A DNA stretch of 64,000 nt from UMGS1519 sp050951005. GTDB lineage: Bacteria > Actinomycetota > Coriobacteriia > Coriobacteriales > Eggerthellaceae. A program made the translations under genes and the position numbers. The stretch is from assembly GCA_050951005.1 (NCBI GenBank), contig JBMNIP010000001.1, positions 248,001 through 312,000 on the forward strand. The letters run 5' to 3'. The notes below the pieces were generated by a model. The model saw only the letters and a program-made list of their open reading frames with translations. It had not been told where the DNA came from and did not search any database. Below, one piece after another: positions 27,501-36,102 of the stretch (positions are counted from its first letter, which is position 1; each line of letters opens with the position of its first letter).

Positions 27501-28286
27501 ATCCCCGTGTTCCCGGGCAACAACTGCGAGTACGATTCTGCCCGCGCGTTCGAACGGGCGGGTGCCGAGGTGACGACGCTCATCATCAACAACCTCACGC
27601 CGCGTCACGTTGCCGAAAGCTGCGAACGCCTGGTTGCAGAAATCGGGCGCAGTCAGATTGTCATGATTCCCGGTGGATTCAGCGGCGGCGACGAGCCCGA
27701 CGGCTCGGCGAAATTCATCACCGCTTTCTTCCGTGCCCCGGCGGTCACCGAGGCGGTGCGCGACCTGCTGCAGCAGCGCGACGGTTTGATGCTGGGCATC
27801 TGCAATGGGTTCCAGGCCTTGGTAAAGCTCGGCTTGGTGCCGTTCGGCGATATCCGGGACATGGATGCGGATTGCCCTACGTTGACGTTCAACACCATCG
27901 GCCGTCATCAAAGCAGATTGGTACGTACCCGTGTGGCTTCGAATCTGAGCCCCTGGCTTTCCGCCTGCGATCTGGGTGCTACCTACACTGTTGCCATCAG
28001 CCATGGCGAAGGCCGGTTCGTAGCAAACGAAGCGGTACTCACGCAGATGAAGGAAGCCGGCCAGATAGCCACCCAGTACGTTGGCTTGGACGGCGAGCCG
28101 TCCATGGACCTGGATGTGAATCCCAACGGATCGGTGCTGGCCATAGAGGGCATCACGAGTCCCGATGGCCGGGTGTTCGGAAAGATGGGCCATTCGGAGC
28201 GTGCCGGTGCCGGCTTGTACAAGAACGTACCGGATGCGGGATACCAGCCTATCTTCGAGGGCGGCGTCAACTACTTCGCCGGTTAG
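24579..28286 (+). CDS. purL: Phosphoribosylformylglycinamidine synthase, large single-chain form
   Basis: A 1235-residue enzyme for the fourth step of purine synthesis, converting FGAR to FGAM with ATP and glutamine. It is the long form in which PurS-like, PurL and PurQ parts are fused. The synthase has the THNHPTEIEPFGGAATCIGG motif. The C-terminal glutaminase begins about VIPVFPGNNCEYDSARAF, with catalytic Cys in LGICNGFQ and the His/Glu pair near the end. The ATG at 24579 is the first Met giving a normal N-terminus. The alpha-galactosidase gene follows after 33 bases without a terminator. Confidence 0.96.
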   Translation: MVYRVYVEKKPGFDVEAQQLENELRGILGIKGLSSVRLLNRYDVEGIDKGLFDTCVPTVFSEPQTDVVSYEAPEGQVVFAVEYLPGQFDQRAESAGECIQLISQGDRPAVRSAKVYVLGGDLSDDDIAAIKHHLINPVEAREASLAERETLKMVFQSPANVERLEGFNNLDADGLARFIEERGLAMDFDDIKFCQDYFKGEGRVPTITEIKMIDTYWSDHCRHTTFGTRLDHIDIDDAVVKEAFDRYLELRHKLGRDEKPVCLMDMGTIAAKYLKSEGILKNLDESEEINACTVKVKCDVNGEEQDWLFLFKNETHNHPTEIEPFGGAATCIGGCIRDPLSGRSYVYQAMRVTGAGNPLTPVSETITGKLPQRKLVIDAANGYSSYGNQIGLATGQVDELYHPGYVAKRMEIGAVVGATPADHVRRETPAPDDRVILLGGRTGRDGIGGATGSSKAHNLESLESCGAEVQKGNAPVERKIQRLFRNGDACRMIKRCNDFGAGGVSVAIGELADSLYIDLDKVPTKYEGLDGTELAISESQERMAVDVAAADVDRFIELAHRENLEATEVARVTDTGRVQAVWRGDMVIDVSREFLASNGAPKTADVHVLAGGSYEPAWPGETLAEKMTALVGDLNVCSKKGLSERFDSTIGAGTVLMPFGGKYQLTPSMAMAAKLPVDGETTTCSGMAWGFNPYLSSANQYQGAYLAVVESLSRLVAAGFKREDAYLSFQEYFERLGHTPERWGQPMASLLGALDAQIDLGVGAIGGKDSMSGSFEDLDVPPTLVSFAVAVGPVDRVTSPEFKRAGNRVVLIKPVTADGPLPQAAGLRAAMSQVQKLVGSHEALAVSTPGYGGLAECLFKMCVGNRIGLAVDPTFDEDLFSLHYGCFVVELAEGAQANAGEGYEVIALGRTITDYRFLAQGEDLDLTVLQEVWENGLAAVMPYRAAGPTVERLEHHVDAPLISATDHLVRPHVVIPVFPGNNCEYDSARAFERAGAEVTTLIINNLTPRHVAESCERLVAEIGRSQIVMIPGGFSGGDEPDGSAKFITAFFRAPAVTEAVRDLLQQRDGLMLGICNGFQALVKLGLVPFGDIRDMDADCPTLTFNTIGRHQSRLVRTRVASNLSPWLSACDLGATYTVAISHGEGRFVANEAVLTQMKEAGQIATQYVGLDGEPSMDLDVNPNGSVLAIEGITSPDGRVFGKMGHSERAGAGLYKNVPDAGYQPIFEGGVNYFAG

Positions 28287-28319
28287 GCGGGGCGGTCGAT
28301 CGGGAGGGGGGAGGACAGC

Positions 28320-30146
28320 ATGCCTGCGCTGAACCGATGCACCGTGGCCTATGTCCTTGCCGACGATGCGTCCGAGGAAACCCATTACCTGGTGCTCGAG
28401 CCAGATGAGAAGGCACAGATGGAAGGTGCCGACCACGGGTCCGTGCGCGACCGGGCGGCAAAGCTTTCGGTGACGTTCGACGGCGAGGTCTTCGACGTGC
28501 GCGTGAAGACCTTTCGGGATATCCGCATCACAGAATGCACATTGGAGGCACGGCATCATTTCCAGAAGACGGGTCGGGTGCTGCTGAACGGCTACCAAAG
28601 CTGGACCGACACGGTGGAGACGGATATCCGCTCGTTCCGGCGCGGCCTGCGCGGTCTACCGCGGAATCTGATCAAGCACTTCCTGCTGGACACGGCGGGC
28701 GACTACCGTTTCGTGCACTATGGGTTCGCCCGCGGGCGCATGCATGGATGGACGTATGCCACGATGCGCCGTGGCGGATCGGTGTTTCTCATCGGGTCGC
28801 TGAACGAAGACGACGGCTTCACGCTCATCCGCTTCGATACCGGCAAGAATCTCATTTACATCGAGAAGGAATGCCCGCTGCGCGTGATCCGGGCGGGCGA
28901 GGAGCTGACCCTCAGCCGCATTGCGGCGATCATGCGCGAATCGGGCGATTATCCCGAGGGTGAACGGACGCTTGTCGGCGCACCGATGTCCATCGCCGAC
29001 GCGTTCGACCGTTGGTTCGAGCTCATGGGGGTAAAGCGCCTTCCCGCTTTACCGATGGTCGGCTATTCGAGCTGGTACCGCCACTTCGATTCCGTCGACC
29101 AGGAGAAGGTCCTCGATGACCTGAAGGCTGCAAGGGCGATGATGCGGCTGGTGGATACCACGGGCTTCGAGCGCGTATTCCAGATCGATGACGGCTACGC
29201 CAAAGTGGGCGATTGGATCGAAACCTATGAGAATAAGTTCCCCGACGGGTTGGCCCCGCTCGTCCGCAAGATCAAGCATGCGGGCTTCAAACCGGGGTTG
29301 TGGATGGCGCCGTTCGCCTGCGAGCTGGATAGCAACACCTATCTATCGCATCCCGATTGGCTGTTGCGCGACGATAAGGGCGAACCGGTGCGCACGGGTA
29401 CGCATTGGAACGGGGGATTCGCCCTGGATACGCGCAATCCCGAAGTACGGAGGTTCGTCACGGATATCATCCATACGGTTACGAGGGAATGGGGCTTCGA
29501 GCTGTTGAAGGTCGATTTCCTGTATGCCGCCTGCATGTTGCCGCATGCGGGCATGAACCGCGGGCAGTTGATGGCCGATGCCATGCAGCTGCTGCGAGAC
29601 GCAGCCGGTCCCGATGTCCAATTGCTCGGATGCGGGGTGCCGTTGGCGTCCGCATTCGGAAGGGTCGAGTATTGCCGCATCGGCTGCGATGTGGGCTTGG
29701 ATTGGAACAATCGGTTCTACTACAGCGTGCTCAGCCGCGAGCGGGTCAGCACGAAGCGCAGCCTGGCGAATACCGTGGGGCGTTCCCCGCTGAACGGGCG
29801 GGCGTTCTTGAACGATCCCGACGTGTTCTTCCTGAGGGAAGATGTGCAGATGGACCGCAGCCAAGAGGAGTTGCTGCTCGAGGGCGATGCTTGTTTTGGC
29901 GGGGCGCTGCTGACCTCGGACAACATGGGAGTCTGGACGAACGAGGACGTAAAGCGCTATCAGGAGGCTATCGACTTGATGCGCACGGCGCTCGGGCGCT
30001 TCGACAGCAAGGATTCGGGCGCAATGTCGGATCGGTCGGCAGGTGAGACCGCGGATGCGGTACCGGCGGATGCGGCCGCCGCATCGAATGCGGGTACTGC
30101 CGAGGCATTCCTGTCCGAAACAATGCAGACAGGAGTGCGCCGATGA
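28320..30146 (+). CDS. Alpha-galactosidase (GH36-type)
   Basis: A 608-residue glycoside hydrolase releasing galactose from alpha-galactosides. An N-terminal beta domain is followed by the barrel with FQIDDGY. The nucleophile is D399 in LLKVDFLYAAC and the acid/base is D457 in RIGCDVG, 58 residues later as in GH36 enzymes. There is no signal peptide, so it acts on imported sugar. The C-terminus has a low-complexity Ala-rich tail. A strong GGGAGGGGGGAGG sits before ATG. It is the first of three overlapping galactose genes (ATGA overlap with galK) directly behind purL. Confidence 0.9.
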   Translation: MPALNRCTVAYVLADDASEETHYLVLEPDEKAQMEGADHGSVRDRAAKLSVTFDGEVFDVRVKTFRDIRITECTLEARHHFQKTGRVLLNGYQSWTDTVETDIRSFRRGLRGLPRNLIKHFLLDTAGDYRFVHYGFARGRMHGWTYATMRRGGSVFLIGSLNEDDGFTLIRFDTGKNLIYIEKECPLRVIRAGEELTLSRIAAIMRESGDYPEGERTLVGAPMSIADAFDRWFELMGVKRLPALPMVGYSSWYRHFDSVDQEKVLDDLKAARAMMRLVDTTGFERVFQIDDGYAKVGDWIETYENKFPDGLAPLVRKIKHAGFKPGLWMAPFACELDSNTYLSHPDWLLRDDKGEPVRTGTHWNGGFALDTRNPEVRRFVTDIIHTVTREWGFELLKVDFLYAACMLPHAGMNRGQLMADAMQLLRDAAGPDVQLLGCGVPLASAFGRVEYCRIGCDVGLDWNNRFYYSVLSRERVSTKRSLANTVGRSPLNGRAFLNDPDVFFLREDVQMDRSQEELLLEGDACFGGALLTSDNMGVWTNEDVKRYQEAIDLMRTALGRFDSKDSGAMSDRSAGETADAVPADAAAASNAGTAEAFLSETMQTGVRR

Positions 30147-31306
30147 GCGCGCCGAAGGCCCCGCTGTTCTCTGCTCGGCGCCCGCAAGTGCGGGCGGTGG
30201 CGCCGGGGCGTACCGAACTGGCGGGCAACCATGTCGACCACCAGCAAGGCCGTGTGCTCTCAGCGACGGTGTCCCAATGCATTGTCATCGAGGCAGCGCC
30301 CAACGGAACCGACACCATCCGCATGGAGAGCGCCGGTTTCTCCCCGATGGCCGTGCGGATCGGCGACTGGGCGCCGCGCGAAGGCGAGCGCAACGCATCG
30401 CAAGCGCTTATCCGTGGGCTCGGGGCGTGCTTTGCGGATGCCGGCTACCATCCAAGCGGCTTGGATATGCGTGCGACCAGCACGCTGCCTGCAGGGGGCG
30501 GCCTGTCCTCTTCGGCAGCTTTCGAGATGGCGGTGGCACAGGTCTTCAATGCCTTCTGGGCGCAGGGTGCCGTCGAACCCCTGACGCGTGCGCGGTGGGG
30601 CAAGCGGGCCGAATGCGATTGGTTCGGCAAGCCGAGTGGCCTGCAGGATCAGACGATCAGCGCCTGCGGGGGCATCTTGCTGATGGATTTCTCCGACCCG
30701 GAGACCCCGGCCCTGCATCCGGTTCCCTTCGACTTCGGCGCGGAGGGCTATGATGTCGTGCTGGTGGACACCCACTGCGACCACAGTGCCTTCGCCGATA
30801 GGTTCGCGCAGATTCCCGCCGACATGCAGCGGGTTGCGCATCTGTTCGGCGCTCCGGTTCTCGGATTGGTGGACGTCGACGATTTCCTGGCAAAGCTTCC
30901 CGTCGTACGGGCGAAGGCGGGCGATCGCGCAACCTTGCGCGCGCTCCATTTCTTCCGGGAAAACGAGCTGGTTATGCGTCGTGTGCAAGCGCTGGAGGCC
31001 CACGATATGGCGACATTTCTGCGGGAGACGAATGCCTCGGGACGCTCGTCGGCCCAATACCTGCAGAACGTCTCGGTCGGAGGCGATTCCCAACCGGCCA
31101 TGATTGCGTTGGCGCTAGCCGATCGGGTACTTGATGGGCATGGTGCATTCCGCATCCATGGAGGCGGGTTCGGAGGCAGCGTCCAGGCCTATGTGCCCCA
31201 AGCGCTGACCAAGGATTTCTGCATGCATCTGGATGCCTGGCTGGGTGCGGGAACCTGTCGGGAGCTGTCGCTCGGTGCTCCGGGGGCGTATTTCGAATGG
31301 CTGTGA
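30143..31306 (+). CDS. galK: Galactokinase (GHMP family)
   Basis: A 387-residue GHMP kinase phosphorylating galactose for the Leloir pathway. GHMP motif LPAGGGLSSSAA binds ATP; HGGGFGGSVQA is the C-terminal motif. The substrate signature reads PGRTELAGNHVDHQQG. The canonical GEHxDY has become GNHVDH, a variant I recall from other gut-bacterial galactokinase-like proteins, so specificity deserves caution. Its ATG overlaps the alpha-galactosidase stop and its end overlaps galT, so all three are translationally coupled. Confidence 0.85.
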   Translation: MSAPKAPLFSARRPQVRAVAPGRTELAGNHVDHQQGRVLSATVSQCIVIEAAPNGTDTIRMESAGFSPMAVRIGDWAPREGERNASQALIRGLGACFADAGYHPSGLDMRATSTLPAGGGLSSSAAFEMAVAQVFNAFWAQGAVEPLTRARWGKRAECDWFGKPSGLQDQTISACGGILLMDFSDPETPALHPVPFDFGAEGYDVVLVDTHCDHSAFADRFAQIPADMQRVAHLFGAPVLGLVDVDDFLAKLPVVRAKAGDRATLRALHFFRENELVMRRVQALEAHDMATFLRETNASGRSSAQYLQNVSVGGDSQPAMIALALADRVLDGHGAFRIHGGGFGGSVQAYVPQALTKDFCMHLDAWLGAGTCRELSLGAPGAYFEWL

Positions 31307-32964
31307 ACGGCGGTCCCAACTGCGGATCGGCGACGGAGGGAGTTCGCGCCGGCGATCCCGCGCGGGCGCTCGTCGCCTATGCACGCTCCTCGAATCTTAT
31401 TGCCCAAGGCGAGGAACGCTGGGCCTACAACACGGTGCTTGCGGTGGTCGGCGCGCATAGTCCCTCTGATTTGCCTGCAGGATTCGACGCATCGGCAGCG
31501 GCTGAAGCCGGCACCGAACCCCGCAGCATAGAAAGCGAGCAAGCCCTGGATGCCTGCCTCCATGCGCTGTTCCAGATTGCATGCGAAACAGGCGCATGGC
31601 CGACGGAACGAGAGAATGCCCCGGCAGATGCCGAAGCGGTGCCTGCCGCATTCACAGCGCGGCTGTTCGGGTGCTTGATGCCGCGTCCGGCTCAGATTCG
31701 CGCCGGTTTCTGGCAACGCTATGCGGAAAGCCCGCAAGCGGCCTGCAATTGGTTCTACCGTCTGTGCTGCGCATCTCGTTATGTATCCGCGCGGGAACAT
31801 GCACGCAATCTGCGTTGGCGGTTCTCCAGCCCATGGGGCCCGCTGGAGATTACCGTGAACCTCGCCAAGCCCGAAAAGGACCCGCGCATGATCGCGCAGG
31901 CGGCCGAAGGCCACGATACGGCGAACAGCACGGGGCCTACGCCCTATCCCCTTTGCAGGCTCTGCGCGGAGAACGAGGGCTACGCCGGGCGGGACCCTGC
32001 CGTTCCCGGCGGAGGCTGGCCTGCCCGTGCGAATCTGCGTTCGGTCCCGCTTGTGCTTGGCGGCGAGCCGTGGTATCTGCAGTATTCACCTCAGGAGTAT
32101 TTCGACGAGCACTGCATCGTGCTCTCGCGCGAGCATCGCCCGATGGTCATCGACCGTGCGCATCTGGGCTGCTTGCTGGAATTCGTTGCGGCATTCCCGC
32201 ACTATTTCATGGGGTCGAATGCCGATTTGCCAATTGTCGGCGGGTCTATCCTCTCACATGACCATTTCCAGGGCGGGAAGCATCGATTCCCGTTGATGCG
32301 GGCGCCGCTTGCACAGGCGATTCCATGGCAGGCTTTCCCGCAAGTCAGCTTAGGGGTGGTGAAGTGGCCGGTGAGCGTGTTGCGCTTGTGCTCGACGGAG
32401 CCGGAGCCGCTGCTTGATGCGGCGACGGTCGTCTTGGATGCGTGGCGCAGCTATACCGATACCGATGCGGGCATCATTGCTGCGGATGCCGATGGGACGC
32501 CGCACAACACGCTTACGCCCATTGCGTATCGGGCGGGTGAACGGTTCGTGCTCGACCTGGCCCTGCGCTGCAACGTTACCTCGGAAGAGCATCCGCTGGG
32601 CGTCTTCCATCCGCATGCGCCGCTTCAGCATATCAAGAAGGAGAACATCGGCCTGATCGAGGTCATGGGGTTGGCGATACTGCCCGGTCGGCTCGAACGC
32701 GAGCTTGGAGCGGTGGCAAAGGCGCTATCTCAGGGAACGGTCGATGCGCTGTCCGACGATCCGTTGGGATCTGCACATGCGCGTTGGGCGCATGAGGTGG
32801 CGGCGCGTCATGACTTCGCCCGTGAGGACGTACACCAGGTGCTGCGCGAAGAGGTCGGGCAGGTCTTCGCTCAGGTCTTGGCCGATGCCGGGGTCTTCAA
32901 GGACGACGAACGCGGCCATGCGGCATTCACGCGTTTCCTGCATCTGCTTTCCGCCTCCGATTGA
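31297..32964 (+). CDS. galT: UDP-glucose--hexose-1-phosphate uridylyltransferase, class II
   Basis: A 555-residue class II GalT, longer than the usual about 490 residues, the extra lying in the N-terminal half. It moves UMP between UDP-glucose and galactose-1-phosphate. The active-site signature GGSILSHDHFQGG holds H321-D-H323 and matches class II enzymes. The start overlaps the end of galK by 10 bases and no separate ribosome-binding site is seen, so coupling is likely. The UDP-galactose epimerase needed to complete the pathway is not in the window. Confidence 0.88.
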   Translation: MAVNGGPNCGSATEGVRAGDPARALVAYARSSNLIAQGEERWAYNTVLAVVGAHSPSDLPAGFDASAAAEAGTEPRSIESEQALDACLHALFQIACETGAWPTERENAPADAEAVPAAFTARLFGCLMPRPAQIRAGFWQRYAESPQAACNWFYRLCCASRYVSAREHARNLRWRFSSPWGPLEITVNLAKPEKDPRMIAQAAEGHDTANSTGPTPYPLCRLCAENEGYAGRDPAVPGGGWPARANLRSVPLVLGGEPWYLQYSPQEYFDEHCIVLSREHRPMVIDRAHLGCLLEFVAAFPHYFMGSNADLPIVGGSILSHDHFQGGKHRFPLMRAPLAQAIPWQAFPQVSLGVVKWPVSVLRLCSTEPEPLLDAATVVLDAWRSYTDTDAGIIAADADGTPHNTLTPIAYRAGERFVLDLALRCNVTSEEHPLGVFHPHAPLQHIKKENIGLIEVMGLAILPGRLERELGAVAKALSQGTVDALSDDPLGSAHARWAHEVAARHDFAREDVHQVLREEVGQVFAQVLADAGVFKDDERGHAAFTRFLHLLSASD

Positions 32965-33073
32965 TTGCTGCACCTCCTTGGCGGGGCTGCGGGAAAGCGC
33001 TGCGCTCCGAGCCGGCATATACCCGCGATATACTAAGGACCATAACTTTGCGAGCGTGATAGAAGGAGCAGCG

Positions 33074-33583
33074 ATGGATTTCCTGGAATTGGCAACAGAG
33101 CGTTGGACCTGCAGAAAGTATGCTGACCGGCAGGTAGAGCCGGAGAAGCTGGAGGCTGTGTTGGAGGCGGCGCGGCTGGCGCCGACCGCGAAGAACCGGC
33201 AGCCGGTGCATGTATGGGTGGTGAAGAGCGCGGAGGCACGGGCGCGGCTGGATGAGGCTACCGCCTGCCTGTACGGCGCGCCGATAGCGCTGATCGTCGG
33301 CATGGACCCGGATCAGGCGTTCGTGCGCAGCGATGGCCATAACTATGCCGAGATCGATGCGAGCATCGTCGGCACGCATATCGTGCTGGCGGCACAGGAC
33401 CAAGGATTGGCAAGCACCTGGGTCGGAGCCTTCGACCAGCCCAAGGTGCAGAAGCTCTTCCCCGAGCTTTCCGGCTATGACAGCGTGCATCTGTTCGCCA
33501 TCGGCTACCCGGCATCCGATGCCAAGCCGGCACCGCGGCATTTCGAGCGGAAGCCGAAAGGGGAATTCGTCACCGAGCTCTAA
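33074..33583 (+). CDS. Nitroreductase family flavoprotein
   Basis: A 169-residue short nitroreductase-fold FMN protein. FMN-binding motif RRS/RxY form is WTCRKYADRQVE near residue 10; LEAARLAPTAKNRQP and the later GASxxV-like DASIVGTHIVLAAQDQGLAST are typical. It should reduce an unknown electrophile with NAD(P)H. GAAGGAG precedes ATG 33074 and a TATACT lies about 40 bases upstream. It is shorter than the classical NfsB enzymes. Confidence 0.85.
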   Translation: MDFLELATERWTCRKYADRQVEPEKLEAVLEAARLAPTAKNRQPVHVWVVKSAEARARLDEATACLYGAPIALIVGMDPDQAFVRSDGHNYAEIDASIVGTHIVLAAQDQGLASTWVGAFDQPKVQKLFPELSGYDSVHLFAIGYPASDAKPAPRHFERKPKGEFVTEL

Positions 33584-33655
33584 GCCATAGCTTTCTTCGG
33601 CGGGACGGTTGCGAATAGCCGTCGCCGCGGGGACGCAAGCTGCAGAGGAGGCAGC

Positions 33656-34498
33656 ATGAAGGAACTGGGATACTACAACGGGGAATACGGCCCGCTGTCC
33701 GAGATGAGGATTCCGATGACCGATCGCGTCTGCGTGTTCGGTGACGGCGTGTACGATGCCGCTATGGGGCGCAACGGGAAGATCTTCGCCCTGCCCGAGC
33801 ATATCGACCGCATCTTCAACGGCATGGCGGCGCTCAAGATCAACCCGCCCTGCTCGAAGCAGGAGATGGCGCATCTGCTGCTGGAGATGCTCGGCAAGGT
33901 CGACCAGAGCGAGAATCTGGTGTATTGGCAGGTCACACGCGGATCAGCGCGCCGCGAACACAGCTTTGACCCAGCCATCAAGGCGAACCTGTGGATCATG
34001 GTCTATCCGGACAAGGCCGACCCCATGGACCGCGAGTTCAGCGCCATCACCCATGAGGACACGCGTTTCCTGCATTGCAACATCAAGACGCTCAACCTTC
34101 TGCCGTCGGTCATGTACGCCCAAGCGGCGCGCGAGGCGGGCGTCGACGAGGCCATCCTGTACCGTGCGGATGGGCATGTGACGGAGTGCGCCCATTCCAA
34201 CGTGCACATCTTGAAGGACGGGGTTCTTATCACCCACCCGGCGGATAACCTGATCCTGCCGGGAATCGCGCGCGCCCATCTTATCGCCGTGTGCCGGAAG
34301 CTGGGCATCGGCGTGGCAGAAGCGCCGTTCACGGTTCAGCAGATGTTCGATGCGGACGAGGTCATCATCACAAGCAGCGGTTCGTTCGCCATGCGGGTGA
34401 GCACGGTGGACGGCAAGCCGGTCGGCCACAAGGACGGCGCAACGCTCGGACGCATCCAGCAGGCGCTCGACCAAGAGTTCTACACCGAAACCGCTTAG
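33656..34498 (+). CDS. dat: Class IV aminotransferase, D-amino acid aminotransferase-like
   Basis: A 280-residue PLP enzyme of fold type IV. The Schiff-base lysine is K144 in NIKTLNLLPSV. CVFGDGVYDAAMGRNGKIF near the N-terminus and EVIITSSGSFAMRVS near the C-terminus fit D-alanine transaminases better than branched-chain enzymes. It would supply D-alanine/D-glutamate for peptidoglycan from 2-oxoacids. AGAGGAGGCAGC precedes ATG. A hairpin terminator follows. 4-amino-4-deoxychorismate lyase is an alternative within the fold but fits less well. Confidence 0.82.
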   Translation: MKELGYYNGEYGPLSEMRIPMTDRVCVFGDGVYDAAMGRNGKIFALPEHIDRIFNGMAALKINPPCSKQEMAHLLLEMLGKVDQSENLVYWQVTRGSARREHSFDPAIKANLWIMVYPDKADPMDREFSAITHEDTRFLHCNIKTLNLLPSVMYAQAAREAGVDEAILYRADGHVTECAHSNVHILKDGVLITHPADNLILPGIARAHLIAVCRKLGIGVAEAPFTVQQMFDADEVIITSSGSFAMRVSTVDGKPVGHKDGATLGRIQQALDQEFYTETA

Positions 34499-34508
34499 CT
34501 GACGTGCG

Positions 34509-34542
34509 GGGCGCGGGCAAAGCGGGCCTGCGCCCGATTTCT
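34509..34542 (+). terminator. Hairpin terminator after dat
   Basis: GGGCGCGGGC pairs with GCCTGCGCCC (one G-T pair), then GATTTCTT. Confidence 0.6.
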
Positions 34543-34579
34543 TCCCTGTCCGGCAATCTGCCGCCGGCCTTCCGAGTGT

Positions 34580-35935
34580 CTAGCCGATGCCGCCCAGTAG
34601 AATGCCGGCAACCAGCACGAAAAGCACCACGCCGCAGAAGACGTATTTCACCAAAGGGAAGAACCAGCGCCCGATGGGCCGCGGCCGCCCCTTGCCTACT
34701 GCTTCCTCGCAGCGTTCGCGTCCCAGCATCCAGGTGAACATGAAAGCGGCCAAGAAGGCTCCGATGGGGCATCCGTAGATGGAGCACCAATCCATCCAGT
34801 CGGATACGATGGGCGCGATGGCCAGGCTGACAACGATGCCGATGGCGATAATCGCGATCGTGGCTTTCGCGCGGCTCATTCCCAGCCATTCCTGCAGGGT
34901 GGCGATGGGCGCTTCGAAAAGGTTGATCAGCGAAGTCATCCCTCCGAACAGCACGGCGATGAAGAAGACGGCCATGAAGACCGCTCCTCCCGGCAGGCTG
35001 GCAAGTACCGCGGGCAGGTAGATGAAAAGCAGTCCTGGACCCCCGCTGGAGAGTTGTTGGCCGGCGGAAGCCATGGCGGGGATGATCACGAGCGATGCCA
35101 GGATGGCGGCCAGGCAATCGAAGAACGCCACCATTGCCGCGCTGAAGGGGATGTTGTGGTCGTCGGGCAGATACGAGCCGTAGATCAAGGTGCCGCATCC
35201 CGCGATGGACAACGAGAAGAACGCCTGGCCCAGTGCGAAGGTCCACACCAGCGGGTCGGCAAGTCCCTGCGGGTCGAGCACGAACAGGTATGCATAGCCC
35301 GTTTGTGCGCCAGGCAGGGTGGACACATACAGGGCCAGCCCCACAAACAGGGCGAAGAACAGCGGCATCATGATCTTGTTCGCCCGCTCGATGCCGCCGG
35401 CCACACCCAGGATCAATATGGCGCCGGCGATGACGAGGGCGACAATCTGCGGGAGGCTGTTGCCTGCGGCGATGCCTTCGAAGCAGGCAGCGAACGCATT
35501 CGCGTCAGTCTGCTGCGTCAGCTGTCCCGTGAAGGCGAGCACGGTATAGGTCAGGATCCAACCCACCACGACCGAATAACCGATAGCCATGGCAAGCGAA
35601 TTCGCCACAGGTATGATGCCGGCGATGCGTCCTGCGCGCTTACTGCCCAGACGTGCTTGCGTGGCGGTTTCGAAAGCGCCGATCGGCCCACGTCGGGTGG
35701 CCCGGCCGAACGCCATCTCTTCGATAACGCCCGTTGAAGCGATGAGCACGGTGAAGATCAGATACGGTACCAAGAAGGTGGCTCCGCCATATGCGGAGAT
35801 GCGGGTAGGGAACAGCCAGATGTTGCCCATGCCGACTGCCGACCCGATGCAGGACAGGATGAAGCCACGCTGCGAGCGGAAGCTATCACGTTCGGCAGTA
35901 AGGTCGGGCCCTCCGTGCAGACGAGAATGGGACAT
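34580..35935 (-). CDS. Neurotransmitter:sodium symporter (SNF) family transporter
   Basis: A 451-residue polytopic symporter of the LeuT fold with 11-12 membrane segments. The family signature at the first helix is visible (GSAVGMGNIWLFP, about residues 32-44), and the unwound helix 6 region reads FALGQAFFSLSIAGCG. It imports amino acids or related amines with sodium. Substrate is not predictable here. AAAGGAA lies before ATG 35935. It is convergent with dat and divergent from the hydrolase gene. Confidence 0.92.
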   Translation of the reverse strand: MSHSRLHGGPDLTAERDSFRSQRGFILSCIGSAVGMGNIWLFPTRISAYGGATFLVPYLIFTVLIASTGVIEEMAFGRATRRGPIGAFETATQARLGSKRAGRIAGIIPVANSLAMAIGYSVVVGWILTYTVLAFTGQLTQQTDANAFAACFEGIAAGNSLPQIVALVIAGAILILGVAGGIERANKIMMPLFFALFVGLALYVSTLPGAQTGYAYLFVLDPQGLADPLVWTFALGQAFFSLSIAGCGTLIYGSYLPDDHNIPFSAAMVAFFDCLAAILASLVIIPAMASAGQQLSSGGPGLLFIYLPAVLASLPGGAVFMAVFFIAVLFGGMTSLINLFEAPIATLQEWLGMSRAKATIAIIAIGIVVSLAIAPIVSDWMDWCSIYGCPIGAFLAAFMFTWMLGRERCEEAVGKGRPRPIGRWFFPLVKYVFCGVVLFVLVAGILLGGIG

Positions 35936-36102
35936 GCTGATTCGATTCCTTTCCAAAGCAGATGCCATGGTAGCGCATCTTTGCCCGTTCCCCACGAAAA
36001 CGATGGTCCGGGCTGCCCGCTTGGGGACGGTTTGCGTACAATAGACAGCAGGCGAACACGGCACGCTGCAGGTTGCGGCATGGCGAAGGGAGCAAGGGAT
36101 TT

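Noticed and set aside
26715..28598. Long open frame (about 627 codons) on the minus strand over purL
   Set aside because: It lies fully antisense to conserved purL, has no family-like motif and is typical of GC-rich DNA, where the opposite strand of a coding frame often stays open.
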